The notes: generated by a model not told the origin, from the sequence alone. DNA of 64,000 nt from UBA1858 sp963976865 (GCA_963976865.1 CAXBLY010000006.1:1-64000); one strand, 5' to 3'. Positions 27,381-37,428 are shown, counted from the first letter of the stretch. Program-made: numbers and translations.

Positions 27381-28910
27381 TTATGCAATTTGGTCATCCG
27401 CCACATGATAGTGCGGGTCTTCCATGACGTTGACTTCTACCATATCTCCAGCCTTGGTAAGTAGCTGACGACATTCAGTACTCAGGTGACGAAGGTGTAA
27501 TTTTTTCCCCGCTTTAATGTATCTCTCTGCTAGCGTATCAATGGCTTCAATGGCAGAGTGATCAGCGACTCGGGAATTCTGAAATTCAATAATGACATCA
27601 TCTGCGTCACTGTCCGGGTGAAATAATTCCAGAAAGTTTTTCACTGAGCCAAAAAATAGTGGCCCATTAAGTTCGTGAACGCGTGAGCCTTTCTCATCAT
27701 CGTAGGTGCTGATATTTATATGCTTGGCATTTTCCCAGGCAAACGCTAACGCAGAAACAATTACGCCTACAACAACAGCGATTGCAAGATCTGTAAATAC
27801 CGTTACGGCAGAAACGAGTACCAGTACGAATGCATCCGTGCCTGGGATTTTTCGAATAATGCGCAGGCTGGACCATTCAAACGTTGCAAACACAACAATA
27901 AACATGACGCCAACCAGTGCAGCCATTGGGATTTGCTCAATCAGGGGGGAAGCAAATAAAATAAATATAAGCAGAAATACTGCTGCGGCGACGCCAGACA
28001 GGCGCTGACGCCCACCTGAATTTACATTAATCATGCTTTGCCCAATCATGGCGCATCCACCCATACCTCCAAAAAATCCTGTAACTGTGTTCGCAATGCC
28101 CTGACCAAAACATTCACGATTGCCCCGGCCTCGAGTATTGGTAACCTCGTCAATCAGGCTCATGGTCAATAGCGATTCGATTAATCCGATGGCCGCCAGA
28201 ATAATTGCGTAAGGCAGAATGATAATGAGTGTTTCAAAAGTAAAAGGGACTGCAGGTATGTGAAAAGCAGGTAATCCGCCTTCAATACTGGCTAGATCAC
28301 CGACTGTGGCCGTATCCAGATCAAGTCCGACCACTAACAGGCTCACCACAATAATGGCAGCAAGGGCTGCAGGGAAACTTCCGGTTAACTTTGGCAGGAA
28401 ATGAATAATTAAAATAGTGAGTAATATCAAGCCGGCAAATATTGTCAGGGCATCACCACTTAACCACTGTTTGATACCTTCTTCATCAGTTATTTGAAAA
28501 TGCTGTAACTGAGCCAGGAAAATCACAATTGCCAGCCCATTGACGAATCCGAGCATCACAGGGTGGGGCACAATACGAATAAACTTCCCTAATTTCAAAG
28601 CTCCTGCGAGCATCTGGAATAAACCGGTTAGTACAACCGCCGCAAATAAATATTCAACGCCGTGTTCTGCGACCAGCGCTACCATGACAACTGCCATTGC
28701 ACCTGTTGCACCAGATATCATCCCCGGGCGACCTCCAAAGATGGCAGCAAGCAAGCCCACCATAAATGCTGCATACAGACCTACCAGAGGTTCTACTCCG
28801 GCAACGAAGGCAAATGCAACGGCTTCAGGGACTAACGCTAACGCAACGGTTAAGCCAGAAAGGATTTCATTTTTAAAACAGGCGCTACTAGCGCAACCAA
28901 GTTGAAACAT
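27381..28910 (-). CDS. SulP family anion transporter with STAS domain
   Basis: Inner-membrane SulP/SLC26 protein, 509 residues. About eleven hydrophobic segments occupy the first 400 residues, starting with SGLTVALALVPEAVAFAFVAGVEPLVGLYAAF and GRPGMISGATGA. A cytosolic STAS domain follows from about 410 (VHELNGPLFFGSVKNFLELF, VIIEFQNSRVADHSAIEAID). Members carry sulfate, bicarbonate or other anions; the substrate cannot be told from sequence. A single gene, divergent from dbpA. Confidence 0.88.
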   Translation of the reverse strand: MFQLGCASSACFKNEILSGLTVALALVPEAVAFAFVAGVEPLVGLYAAFMVGLLAAIFGGRPGMISGATGAMAVVMVALVAEHGVEYLFAAVVLTGLFQMLAGALKLGKFIRIVPHPVMLGFVNGLAIVIFLAQLQHFQITDEEGIKQWLSGDALTIFAGLILLTILIIHFLPKLTGSFPAALAAIIVVSLLVVGLDLDTATVGDLASIEGGLPAFHIPAVPFTFETLIIILPYAIILAAIGLIESLLTMSLIDEVTNTRGRGNRECFGQGIANTVTGFFGGMGGCAMIGQSMINVNSGGRQRLSGVAAAVFLLIFILFASPLIEQIPMAALVGVMFIVVFATFEWSSLRIIRKIPGTDAFVLVLVSAVTVFTDLAIAVVVGVIVSALAFAWENAKHINISTYDDEKGSRVHELNGPLFFGSVKNFLELFHPDSDADDVIIEFQNSRVADHSAIEAIDTLAERYIKAGKKLHLRHLSTECRQLLTKAGDMVEVNVMEDPHYHVADDQIA

Positions 28911-29082
28911 CGGGAATATTTTTGTGAAGTTAACTGCGTGAAAAGGCGCGAACTATATCAGAAAACTCTTATATAAGACATACTAGCGTGCCAATGAACT
29001 ATTGTTAGCGTTATATGCTGCCCAGAATAAAGATTTTGCTGAAGACAGACAGTAATCGATCAATAAACAGACAAACATAATT

Positions 29083-30465
29083 GTGACCTCAAAAAACTTT
29101 TCAACATTAACAATCAGTCCAGAGCTGGTAGCCAATATACATTCCCTGGATTACCAGACGATGACTGATATACAGGCGCAAAGTCTGCCAGAAATGCTAA
29201 AGGGCAAAGATATACTGGCCCAGGCGAAAACGGGCAGTGGCAAGACGGCTGCCTTTGCCATAGGTATCCTGAATAACCTGGATACACAGGTATTTACGAC
29301 TCAGTCACTGGTACTTTGCCCCACCCGTGAGCTGGCAGATCAGGTCACCAAGGAGATACGTCAATTAGCGCGTGCAATTCCAAATACCAATATTCTGACT
29401 TTGTGCGGGGGAAAACCTTTAGGGCCACAGTTGGCTTCTCTGGAAAGAAACCCTCACATCGTAGTTGGAACACCTGGACGCATTCTTAAGCATATTGGCA
29501 TGGGAACACTGTTATTGGGTGGCGTTAAAGTATTGGTGCTGGATGAGGCGGATCAGATGCTTAGCCTGGGATTTCAGGAAGATATTATGAATATCATTCG
29601 TCACACGCCTGACAAAAGACAAACGCTACTATTTTCTGCGACATACCCTGATGAAATAAAACAGATCAGTAATACCATTCAGACAGACCCTGTAGAAGTG
29701 CGTGTTGAAAGTCTGCACGATAATAAAAAAATAAAACAGACTTTTTATCAGATTGAGAAGGGTCATCGTACTAAAACACTGGTTTCGGTACTTCAGCATT
29801 ATCGTCCGGAATCAAGCGTGGTGTTCTGTAACCGAAAACAGCAGTGTCAGGAACTGGCCGATGAGCTATGGAGCCAGGGTTTCCATGTGTTGGCACTGCA
29901 TGGTGATCTTGAGCAAAAGCAGCGTGATCAGGTGCTGGTCCAGGTGATGAACAAAAGCACTTCTATACTGATCGCAACTGATGTCGCAGCACGTGGACTG
30001 GATATTAAAGATCTGGATGCAGTGATTAACTTTGAACTGGCATTTGACCCTGAAATTCACATTCATCGTATTGGACGAACAGGGCGTGCCGGTAAAGAAG
30101 GTGTGGCAGTCAGTTTATTTATGGAAAATGAAGCTCACCGTATAAAAGCCATTGAGGAATATCAGAAACAGGGAATCACTATTCATTCTACTGCATCACT
30201 AAAAACACGTGAACATTTCAAATTGATTCCTCCAATGGTATCTCTGTGTGTGAGTGGAGGTCGTAAAGATAAAGTACGTGCAGGTGATATTCTTGGTGCA
30301 TTAACCTCTACAACGAATCTTTCAGGTAAACAAATTGGCAAGATTAATATTTTTGATCATTTTTCTTACGTCGCAGTCGAAAGATCAATTGCAAAACAGG
30401 CATTAAAAATTTTGACTGAAGGTAAAATAAAAGGGCGAAAATTTAAAGTACGAAAAATCCGTTAA
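29083..30465 (+). CDS. dbpA: ATP-dependent RNA helicase DbpA
   Basis: DEAD-box RNA helicase with all core motifs: QAKTGSGKT (I), PTRELA (Ia), GTPGR (Ib), DEAD (II), SAT (III), VAARGLD (V), HRIGRTGRAG (VI). The last 75 residues form the DbpA RNA-binding domain (MVSLCVSGGRKDKVRAGDILGAL, KQIGKINIFDHFSYVAVE), which targets hairpin 92 of 23S rRNA during 50S assembly. 460 residues, GTG start at 29083. It is followed after 10 nt by a YgjP-like gene. Confidence 0.94.
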   Translation: MTSKNFSTLTISPELVANIHSLDYQTMTDIQAQSLPEMLKGKDILAQAKTGSGKTAAFAIGILNNLDTQVFTTQSLVLCPTRELADQVTKEIRQLARAIPNTNILTLCGGKPLGPQLASLERNPHIVVGTPGRILKHIGMGTLLLGGVKVLVLDEADQMLSLGFQEDIMNIIRHTPDKRQTLLFSATYPDEIKQISNTIQTDPVEVRVESLHDNKKIKQTFYQIEKGHRTKTLVSVLQHYRPESSVVFCNRKQQCQELADELWSQGFHVLALHGDLEQKQRDQVLVQVMNKSTSILIATDVAARGLDIKDLDAVINFELAFDPEIHIHRIGRTGRAGKEGVAVSLFMENEAHRIKAIEEYQKQGITIHSTASLKTREHFKLIPPMVSLCVSGGRKDKVRAGDILGALTSTTNLSGKQIGKINIFDHFSYVAVERSIAKQALKILTEGKIKGRKFKVRKIR

Positions 30466-30475
30466 AATTTTACTG

Positions 30476-31192
30476 ATGAATAAAACAAAGGTTAAATCAT
30501 TATCGGCGACTCAATTTCATGTCAAAGATGTAACAGTTGAATTGATTCGCAAGAATGTCAAAAATATTAATTTAAGAGTAACGCTGCCGGAAGGAGAAGT
30601 GCGTGTGTCTGCGCCAAAGCGCATGCCAGTGGATTTAATCCATGCCTTTGTACTTTCAAAATATGACTGGATATTGATACAGCAGAATAAAATCCAGACT
30701 ATCAAAAATGAAGTAATACATACGTATGAATCAGGTGAAATGCATGACTACCTTGGTCAGCAGTATGTACTAAAATGCATTCATTCAGACACCAGGCCCA
30801 AAGTTACATTAAACAGACAGTCACTTGAGCTGCATATAGACAAGAGCGCTACGCGTGAGAAGAAGCAAGCCGTATTAGAGCGCTGGTATAGACAACAGTT
30901 AAAAAACCAGATTCCAGAGTTTATAAAAAAATACGAACACTTAATGGACCTGAAAGTACACCAGTTTGGTGTGAAGAAAATGAAAACCCGCTGGGGTACA
31001 TGTAATCCCAGGGCAAAACGAATCTGGCTGAACCTGGAACTGATTAAAAATCCACTCGAATGTCTGGAATATGTCGTACTACACGAAATGACGCATTTTA
31101 TTGAGTTAAAACACAATCAGCGTTTTTATAAAATTGTTGCTGAATATATGCCTGCCTGGGAACAGACTGAAAAGAAATTATCTTCCATCTGA
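30476..31192 (+). CDS. YgjP-like (M48/DUF45) metallopeptidase
   Basis: A 238-residue predicted zinc peptidase with the DUF45 pattern: KNVKNINLRVTLPEGEVRVSAPKRMP, the segment MKTRWGTCNPRAKRIWLNLELI and the catalytic HEMTHFIELKHNQRFY (HExxH plus downstream His). The family is SprT/WLM-related, with YgjP as the E. coli member. Start 10 nt after dbpA suggests read-through. Confidence 0.88.
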   Translation: MNKTKVKSLSATQFHVKDVTVELIRKNVKNINLRVTLPEGEVRVSAPKRMPVDLIHAFVLSKYDWILIQQNKIQTIKNEVIHTYESGEMHDYLGQQYVLKCIHSDTRPKVTLNRQSLELHIDKSATREKKQAVLERWYRQQLKNQIPEFIKKYEHLMDLKVHQFGVKKMKTRWGTCNPRAKRIWLNLELIKNPLECLEYVVLHEMTHFIELKHNQRFYKIVAEYMPAWEQTEKKLSSI

Positions 31193-31196
31193 TTAA

Positions 31197-31223
31197 GGCG
31201 AGAAAATCCTGTATTTTCTCGCC
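31197..31223. terminator. Strong bidirectional terminator
   Basis: Perfect 11-bp stem GGCGAGAAAAT and ATTTTCTCGCC with a 5-nt loop, between the convergent ygjP-like and rhlE genes. The A/T-rich outer flanks act as a U-tract in either direction. Confidence 0.75.
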
Positions 31224-31240
31224 CGTACTTAATCGTGCTT

Positions 31241-32557
31241 CTAGCCTCTTGAACTTTGGCGTGCTCGGTTACCTGAGCGACTTTGGTTGTTTGCACGACC
31301 ATTGTAAGCAGAAGAGGGTGATGCAGCTCCCCGTTTCGAAGAAGGCTTGTTTCTCGAAGGCCTGGCATTTCGTTGTTGCTGCCCACGACCGGTGTTGATT
31401 GGCTCTGCCTTGATTGAAGGATCAGGTTCAAAGTCATTAATGGTGACTTTTGGAATATCACGCTTAATCAGTTTTTCAATATCGCGTAGCAATTTATGTT
31501 CATCGATGCATACGAGTGACATGGCTTCACCTTCATGTCCTGCTCGGCCTGTGCGGCCAATGCGGTGAACATAATCTTCTGCGACGTTCGGTAAATCATA
31601 ATTAACCACGTGCGGTAATTGTGAGATATCCAGTCCTCGTGCAGCGATATCGGTGGCCACTAGTACACGCACATTGCCTGACTTAAAGTCAGCCAAGGCT
31701 TTGGTTCTGGCGCCCTGGCTTTTATTGCCATGAATAGCAGCCGCACTAATGCCATCTGATTCCAGCTGTTTGGCAAGACGGTTCGCACTGTGTTTAGTCC
31801 GATTAAATACCAGCACCTGTTTCCAGTTATTCGACCCTATCAGGTGTGAAAGTAATTCACGTTTACGAGACTTATCGACAGGGTGCACGACTTGTGACAC
31901 CAGGTCAGACGCAGTATTTTCTGTCGCAACTTCAACCAGGGCTGGAGAATTTAACAGGCCACTCGAAAGCTGTTTAATCTCTTTGGAAAACGTTGCGGAG
32001 AATAACAGCGTCTGCTTCTGCTTTGGCAGCAATGCGAGCACTTTGCGAATATCATGAATGAAACCCATATCCAGCATGCGATCGGCTTCATCCAGTACCA
32101 GAATTTCAACCTTGGATAAATCTGCTGTTTTTTGTCCTACGTGATCAAGTAGTCTTCCAGGTGTGGCAATGAGTACATCGACACCTTTAATCAGTTTTTG
32201 TTTTTGTGGGTTGATGCTGACGCCACCAAACACAACTGTAGAACGAAGTGACAGATGTTCTCCATAGTCACGTACGCTATCCGCAACCTGTGCGGCGAGT
32301 TCTCGTGTAGGCGTTAACACCAAGGCCCGAATTGGACGACGGCCTTTCTGGCTGACTTCCTGAGAGGCAAGTCTGTGTAACAGTGGCAAGGTAAAGCCAG
32401 CTGTTTTTCCAGTACCTGTCTGTGCGCCGCCCATAAGGTCACGACCTTCCAGTATGTAGGGAATGGCTTGTGCCTGTATTGGGGTGGGTGCGCTATAACC
32501 TTTTTCAGACACAGCACGAAGTAATTCGGCACGCAGGCCGAGAGATTCAAATGACAT
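31241..32557 (-). CDS. rhlE: DEAD-box RNA helicase RhlE
   Basis: DEAD-box helicase core (residues 1-370): FESLGLRAELLRAVSEKGY with the Q-motif PTPIQAQAIP, GAQTGTGKTAG, PTRELAAQV, DEADRMLDMGF, SATFSKEIK, HRIGRTGRAGHEGEA. The C-terminal 65 residues are a basic low-complexity tail (R, N, S, G rich: QQRNARPSRNKPSSKRG), as in RhlE. Roles in ribosome maturation and RNA turnover are known for the family. 438 residues. Confidence 0.9.
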   Translation of the reverse strand: MSFESLGLRAELLRAVSEKGYSAPTPIQAQAIPYILEGRDLMGGAQTGTGKTAGFTLPLLHRLASQEVSQKGRRPIRALVLTPTRELAAQVADSVRDYGEHLSLRSTVVFGGVSINPQKQKLIKGVDVLIATPGRLLDHVGQKTADLSKVEILVLDEADRMLDMGFIHDIRKVLALLPKQKQTLLFSATFSKEIKQLSSGLLNSPALVEVATENTASDLVSQVVHPVDKSRKRELLSHLIGSNNWKQVLVFNRTKHSANRLAKQLESDGISAAAIHGNKSQGARTKALADFKSGNVRVLVATDIAARGLDISQLPHVVNYDLPNVAEDYVHRIGRTGRAGHEGEAMSLVCIDEHKLLRDIEKLIKRDIPKVTINDFEPDPSIKAEPINTGRGQQQRNARPSRNKPSSKRGAASPSSAYNGRANNQSRSGNRARQSSRG

Positions 32558-33057
32558 TAATGATTTAACTCCAGAGAATCGGCCTATTCAAAACTATGGT
32601 TTGAATCGGTCTAGGCGGAAACTTATATTTGTTTGAGTGGGAATCTTTTAGGGATAACCGCTGAGATAATGTGCAGACCGATGTGCACTTAAGAAGTGTC
32701 GCAGTATACATGATGAGAAACAGATAGATATAGCCATCAATCGCTAATAAGTCGCTAATTAACATGATGTAATGACGATAGCAGTCATGCGATTTCACGC
32801 CATTATGAGAAATTAATATATTATCTATATATTCAATTAGTTACAAAATATTTATAATGTTATTTATTATATGTTAGATTTAGAAAATATTATTGAAATA
32901 CAATTAGATATACCATATATGTAATGTTAATTATAATAATGTTATTCGCATTTATTCAAACATAAATCAAATTATATTCATCCTGCTTTGATCACGCTGC
33001 TATCAATTGGTCGGCGGGCATGTATAATCGCGCGCATTCTGAAACAAGGACCAGCAC
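32558..33057. other. AT-rich intergenic region upstream of typA
   Basis: About 500 bp, very AT-rich between 32810 and 32990. I see no ORF with a ribosome binding site. It holds the likely typA promoter and probably the rhlE promoter. Confidence 0.5.
33023..33028 (+). promoter_or_regulatory. Likely -10 element of the typA promoter
   Basis: Perfect TATAAT at 33023-33028, 29 nt before the GTG start of typA. No well-spaced -35 hexamer is clear. Confidence 0.4.
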
Positions 33058-34875
33058 GTGACTGACAAACTTCGCAACATTGCCATTATTGCCCACGTTG
33101 ACCACGGGAAAACCACCCTGGTTGATCAACTACTCCAGCAGTCGGGTACTTTTGATGAACGTTCAGTTCCACAGGTACGCGTGATGGACTCCAATGACCT
33201 TGAAAAAGAACGTGGCATTACGATTCTTTCCAAGAATACTGCGATCCGCTGGAATGATTACCGAATCAATATTGTAGACACACCGGGACACGCTGATTTT
33301 GGTGGCGAAGTTGAACGTGTTTTATCGATGGTTGATTGTGTACTGTTACTAGTTGATGCTGTTGAAGGCCCAATGCCACAAACGCGATTCGTGACTCAAA
33401 AAGCTTTCAATATGGGTTTTTGCCCGATTGTGGTGATCAACAAAATTGACCGGGACGGAGCACGACCGGACTGGGTGCTGGATAGAACATTTGACCTGTT
33501 TGACCGACTGGGAGCGACTGATGAACAACTCGATTTTCCAGTGGTGTATGCCTCTGGCATAAATGGATATGCAGGACTGGATGCGAGTGTTCGCGAAGGT
33601 GATATGACACCGTTACTCACCAGCATCGTTGAGAATGTAAAAGCGCCAGATGTGGACGCTGAAGGTCCGTTCCAAATGCAGGTATCAACGCTTGATTACA
33701 ATAATTATGTTGGCGTGATTGGTATTGGCAGAATTAAACGTGGTGTCATTAAATCAAATTCACCGGTTGCCATTGTTGATCGTGAAGGCAAGCAGCGCAA
33801 AGGTAAAATATTACAGATCCTTGGGTTTCACGGCCTGGAAAGAATTGAAGTCGAAAGTGCCAGTGCAGGGGATATTGTCGCCATTACCGGGATTGATCCG
33901 CTGGATATCTCTGACACAATCTGTCAGCCAGACGCCGTTGAGGCATTACCGGCATTAAGTGTTGATGAGCCTACAATCAGTATGACATTCCAGGCAAATG
34001 CTTCTCCCTTTGCCGGCAAGGAAGGCAAGTATGTGACCAGCAGAAACATCTGGGACCGCCTCCAGCAAGAGTTAAAGCATAATGTTGCTTTACGCGTGGA
34101 AGTTATTGAAGGAAGTGAAAAATATCGAGTTTCAGGACGCGGTGAATTACATCTTTCAGTATTAATAGAAACCATGCGTCGCGAAGGATTTGAACTCGCA
34201 GTCGGGCGCCCGGAAGTCATCACCCGCGAGGAAAATGGTGTCGTACTGGAGCCATTTGAGCAGCTAACGATTGATGTCGAGTCTGATCACCAGGGATCTG
34301 TGATGGAGCAACTCGGCGAACGTCGTGGCGAGCTTAAAAACATGGAGCCTGATGGAAAAGGCCGTGTACGCCTGGATTATATTATTCCAGCGCGTGGTTT
34401 GATTGGTTTCCGTACAGAATTCATGACAATGACATCCGGAACAGGTTTGATATATAGCGTATTTGAAAACTACGCACCCACTGTGTCGACTGGTATCGGC
34501 CAACGCGCCAGAGGTGTGCTGATTTCTAACGGACAGGGAAAAGCAGCCGGTTACGCCATCTTTAGTTTGCAGGAACGTGGACGCATGATGATCGGTCATG
34601 GTGAAGAGATTTATGAAGGAATGGTGATAGGAATTCACTCCCGTGATAATGATCTAACAGTAAATGCACTTAAAGGTAAGCAATTAACCAACGTACGTGC
34701 TTCAGGCACTGATGAAAATATTGTTTTGACCACACCCATCCCTGTTACTTTAGAGTATGCACTGGAATTCATTGATGATGACGAACTGGTGGAAGTCACA
34801 CCGGTCAGTATTCGGATTCGCAAAAAATTCCTGAAAGAACACGAACGTAAACGTTCATCCAAAAAAGCCAGCTAA
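33058..34875 (+). CDS. typA: Ribosome-associated GTPase TypA/BipA
   Basis: Translational GTPase, 605 residues: G1 AHVDHGKTTLVDQLL, switch regions with KERGITILSKNTAI, G3 DTPGHADFGGEVER, G4 NKIDRDGARPDW. The rest matches EF-G-like domains and the BipA C-terminal domain (PARGLIGFRTEFMT, GQGKAAGYAIFSLQERG, IRKKFLKEHERKR). Roles in 50S biogenesis at low temperature and stress are known. GTG start at 33058. Confidence 0.96.
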   Translation: MTDKLRNIAIIAHVDHGKTTLVDQLLQQSGTFDERSVPQVRVMDSNDLEKERGITILSKNTAIRWNDYRINIVDTPGHADFGGEVERVLSMVDCVLLLVDAVEGPMPQTRFVTQKAFNMGFCPIVVINKIDRDGARPDWVLDRTFDLFDRLGATDEQLDFPVVYASGINGYAGLDASVREGDMTPLLTSIVENVKAPDVDAEGPFQMQVSTLDYNNYVGVIGIGRIKRGVIKSNSPVAIVDREGKQRKGKILQILGFHGLERIEVESASAGDIVAITGIDPLDISDTICQPDAVEALPALSVDEPTISMTFQANASPFAGKEGKYVTSRNIWDRLQQELKHNVALRVEVIEGSEKYRVSGRGELHLSVLIETMRREGFELAVGRPEVITREENGVVLEPFEQLTIDVESDHQGSVMEQLGERRGELKNMEPDGKGRVRLDYIIPARGLIGFRTEFMTMTSGTGLIYSVFENYAPTVSTGIGQRARGVLISNGQGKAAGYAIFSLQERGRMMIGHGEEIYEGMVIGIHSRDNDLTVNALKGKQLTNVRASGTDENIVLTTPIPVTLEYALEFIDDDELVEVTPVSIRIRKKFLKEHERKRSSKKAS

Positions 34876-34923
34876 TCGATATTACCTGCCAATAATTTTC
34901 GTGTAATTCCAGGCGCAGTCACG

Positions 34924-34948
34924 CCATACTGTATTTTTTACAGTATGG
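34924..34948 (+). promoter_or_regulatory. Strong hairpin between typA and fetB, overlapping the fetB ribosome binding site
   Basis: Perfect 10-bp arms CCATACTGTA and TACAGTATGG around a TTTTT loop, ending 10 nt before the fetB ATG. The candidate Shine-Dalgarno GGAAG (34947-34951) begins inside the right arm, so the hairpin would hinder fetB translation. No U-tract follows it, which argues against a simple terminator. Confidence 0.6.
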
Positions 34949-34958
34949 AAGTATCGTT

Positions 34959-35696
34959 ATGGAATCCACCGTAGAAAATATTCCGCTCATTAATCTGGCT
35001 ATCGCATTCATTCCGGTATGCGTGGTTCTTGTCTTACTATATCAATGGTCCCTGCAGGCAAAAACTGCTTTCTATTCAATTGTTCGTATGCTGTTACAGT
35101 TGATAATTATCGGTTATGTGCTGGTATTTATTTTTGAATCAGAAAATTTATGGGTAACATTATTTATTCTCACGATAATGGTCACTGCTTCAAGCTGGAT
35201 AGCATTACGTACTATTGAAAACCTGCGTCTGCATTTATTCAAGTATGTTTTCATTTCTTCCCTATTAGGTGGTGGAAGTGTTTTATTACTGACTGTTTGG
35301 CTGGTGCTAGAGATTGATCCTCTCTTTAAGCCTCAATACACCATTCCATTGGCAGGGATGGTGTTTGCAAATTCGATGAATACTATGAGCCTGGCGCTAG
35401 AACGGCTGGGATCAGAATTAAATAATCATGGTAATTATCTGCAAGCACGCAATAACGCTTTTAATGCATCACTTATTCCTGTTATAAATACCATGTTTGC
35501 CGTCGGCATTGTGTCTTTACCAGGTATGATGACAGGGCAGGTGTTGGCAGGTATTTCACCACTGATAGCAGTGCGATATCAGATTCTGGTAATGTGCATG
35601 ATATTTTCATCATGTGCATTATCGACTGCCTTATTACTAATAATTACTAAAAAAGATTTTATAAAATCAAATTATTCGTCAGATTTTGATAATTGA
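34959..35696 (+). CDS. fetB: FetB-like ABC exporter permease (UPF0014), without adjacent FetA
   Basis: Integral membrane protein of 245 residues with about seven transmembrane segments and the UPF0014 signature (LQLIIIGYVLVFIF, GMVFANSMNTMSLALERLGSEL, PGMMTGQVLAGISP). FetAB exports iron in E. coli. The FetA ATPase normally sits beside fetB but is absent here, so it must be supplied from elsewhere if the system works. Its 3' end overlaps the convergent GGDEF-EAL gene by 25 bp. Confidence 0.83.
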   Translation: MESTVENIPLINLAIAFIPVCVVLVLLYQWSLQAKTAFYSIVRMLLQLIIIGYVLVFIFESENLWVTLFILTIMVTASSWIALRTIENLRLHLFKYVFISSLLGGGSVLLLTVWLVLEIDPLFKPQYTIPLAGMVFANSMNTMSLALERLGSELNNHGNYLQARNNAFNASLIPVINTMFAVGIVSLPGMMTGQVLAGISPLIAVRYQILVMCMIFSSCALSTALLLIITKKDFIKSNYSSDFDN

Positions 35697-36988
35697 GTGA
35701 TGGGGAAGGGCTTTGAATAATAATACCCCTGGCCAAAATCAACGCCAATTTCACTGACGATATCAGCAATTTCCTTGTTCTCTATGTATTCTGCAACTGT
35801 CTTTCGGTTGTATGCTTTTGCGATATCAGTAACCGCTTTGGTAATGGTCCAGTTCTGTTTATTCGTTTCGAGATCTTTTATGAACGATCCATCAATTTTA
35901 ATCACGTCAAATGGCAATGTCTGTATATATTTGAATGAGCAATATCCTGATCCAAAATCATCCAGGGAGAATGAGAATCCTGCCTTTTTTAATTCAACCA
36001 TAAAATCGTAACAACGCTTCATATTACTGATAGCCACTCTCTCCGTGACTTCTATATTAATTTTACCTGGATTGATGTTTTCTTTTTTTGCCAAATTAAT
36101 AATATAGTTGCCGAGTTCATGGTCGTTAATGGATAACGCTGAGATGTTAAATGAAAATTTACATTTTGAAACTGATATGGAGTTGTTCTGGTTGATCCAG
36201 GAAAACAGATTTCTAATTACCCACTTGTCGAGCATAGGAGAGAGATTGAAATCTTCTGCAGCATTAATTAACTTTTCCGGCGATATCACTTTTCCTTCAT
36301 CTGATACTCCTCTAAGTAGAAGCTCAAAATGACTGGCTTTTTTAGGGTTGTCCAGATAAACAATAGGTTGCACATAAAGAAGAAACTGATCGCGTGCTAC
36401 CCATTTTTGCAGTGTAATTGCTTCATGCATATTGTCACTACGACGAACGATTGCTGTATCTTCTTCATTATATTCACACACAGTTGAGCCTCCATCATAC
36501 TGTGCAGAATATATTGCTTCATTGGCCGCTTTTAGAACCTGATCAATTTCTATCGTCGCCTGATCAATCCTGACCAGGCCAAATTTGATATGCAGTCTTA
36601 TTTTTCTCCCTTCCCAGGAGACAGGTGCATGACTTAATGAGAAATTTAATGATTCACAACTGGATTGTATCTGGCTAATATTTTTCTTTTTGCAGATAAA
36701 GCCAAATTCAGTATTTCCGAGTCGCCCTACAATAGTGCCTTCATCTAATTCCAGTGACATGGTTTTAGCGACTACATTTAAAGCGTAATCTCCAGCTTTA
36801 TAACCATAAGAATGATTGATTAATTTAAACCGCTCCACTCTGGCAATACCAAAAACATAGTCAACATTACTATTATTATCGGACAGAATATCTCCCAGTA
36901 CATTTAGAAAACTGCCTCTATCCAACACCTCCGTTAATGGATCTTGATGGTGACTGTCTTTTCTGGAGAAATTTAACTTGTTCAGCAT
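35672..36988 (-). CDS. GGDEF-EAL protein with degenerate GGDEF motif
   Basis: A 438-residue cytosolic protein. Residues 15-160 form a GGDEF fold whose active-site motif reads LGNTEF, so cyclase activity is unlikely. Residues 185-435 form an EAL domain with ELL in place of EAL, FNISALS, IEVTERVAI, LDDFGSGYCSF, IKIDGSFI, VAEYIE and GQGYYYSKP. Most metal and catalytic positions of EAL phosphodiesterases are kept, so c-di-GMP hydrolysis is plausible. It could tune pilus or biofilm genes nearby (inference). Confidence 0.87.
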   Translation of the reverse strand: MLNKLNFSRKDSHHQDPLTEVLDRGSFLNVLGDILSDNNSNVDYVFGIARVERFKLINHSYGYKAGDYALNVVAKTMSLELDEGTIVGRLGNTEFGFICKKKNISQIQSSCESLNFSLSHAPVSWEGRKIRLHIKFGLVRIDQATIEIDQVLKAANEAIYSAQYDGGSTVCEYNEEDTAIVRRSDNMHEAITLQKWVARDQFLLYVQPIVYLDNPKKASHFELLLRGVSDEGKVISPEKLINAAEDFNLSPMLDKWVIRNLFSWINQNNSISVSKCKFSFNISALSINDHELGNYIINLAKKENINPGKINIEVTERVAISNMKRCYDFMVELKKAGFSFSLDDFGSGYCSFKYIQTLPFDVIKIDGSFIKDLETNKQNWTITKAVTDIAKAYNRKTVAEYIENKEIADIVSEIGVDFGQGYYYSKPFPITQLSKSDE

Positions 36989-37203
36989 TAGATAGCGTTT
37001 GATTAACGAAGGATCAGACTAAGTTATCGACATTTAAGCTAATTAATTTAATTTTATAGACTTGATTATATGAATTGAATTAGTAAGTTAATCAGTTTAC
37101 CGATAATCAGAAATACTGGCATAGCTGTCTAATGTATTAAAACGACAACTCGTTACTTGATATATTCAGGAATAACTGTGAATGGGCAGACAAGGAGAGT
37201 GCC

Positions 37204-37428
37204 TTGAGTGATAAAGACAATATAAATGAAGAGAAAGAAGAACGACGCGAAAGAGAAGACAGAAGAAGCCTTCATAGAGCGGTAAGCTTTCCATATAAAA
37301 CCAAAGTTGGCCTGGTCATCCTTAAAGACAGAAGAAAGGTACCAGATCGTAGACTTAATAATATTTCAGTGGAAGATACTGAGCTGGACGAAGAAGAATT
37401 CATCAAAAATTATCAGAAATTTGTATAG
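37204..37428 (+). CDS. Small highly charged hypothetical protein (74 aa)
   Basis: TTG start at 37204 preceded by GGAGAG. The 74-residue product is rich in Glu, Arg and Lys (EEKEERREREDRRSLHRAV) and carries DRRKVPDRRLNNIS, a motif I recall from small uncharacterised proteobacterial proteins. There is no membrane segment. Function unknown. Confidence 0.6.
   Translation: MSDKDNINEEKEERREREDRRSLHRAVSFPYKTKVGLVILKDRRKVPDRRLNNISVEDTELDEEEFIKNYQKFV

Noticed and set aside
28540..28905. 121-residue plus-strand ORF within the SulP gene
   Set aside because: Antisense shadow; Thr/Ala/Pro-rich composition reflects the opposite strand.
22716..36615. KOPS (GGGNAGGG) polarity toward dif
   Set aside because: I saw two sites pointing toward dif (about 22716 and 35703) and one pointing away (36608). 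Too few to be informative.
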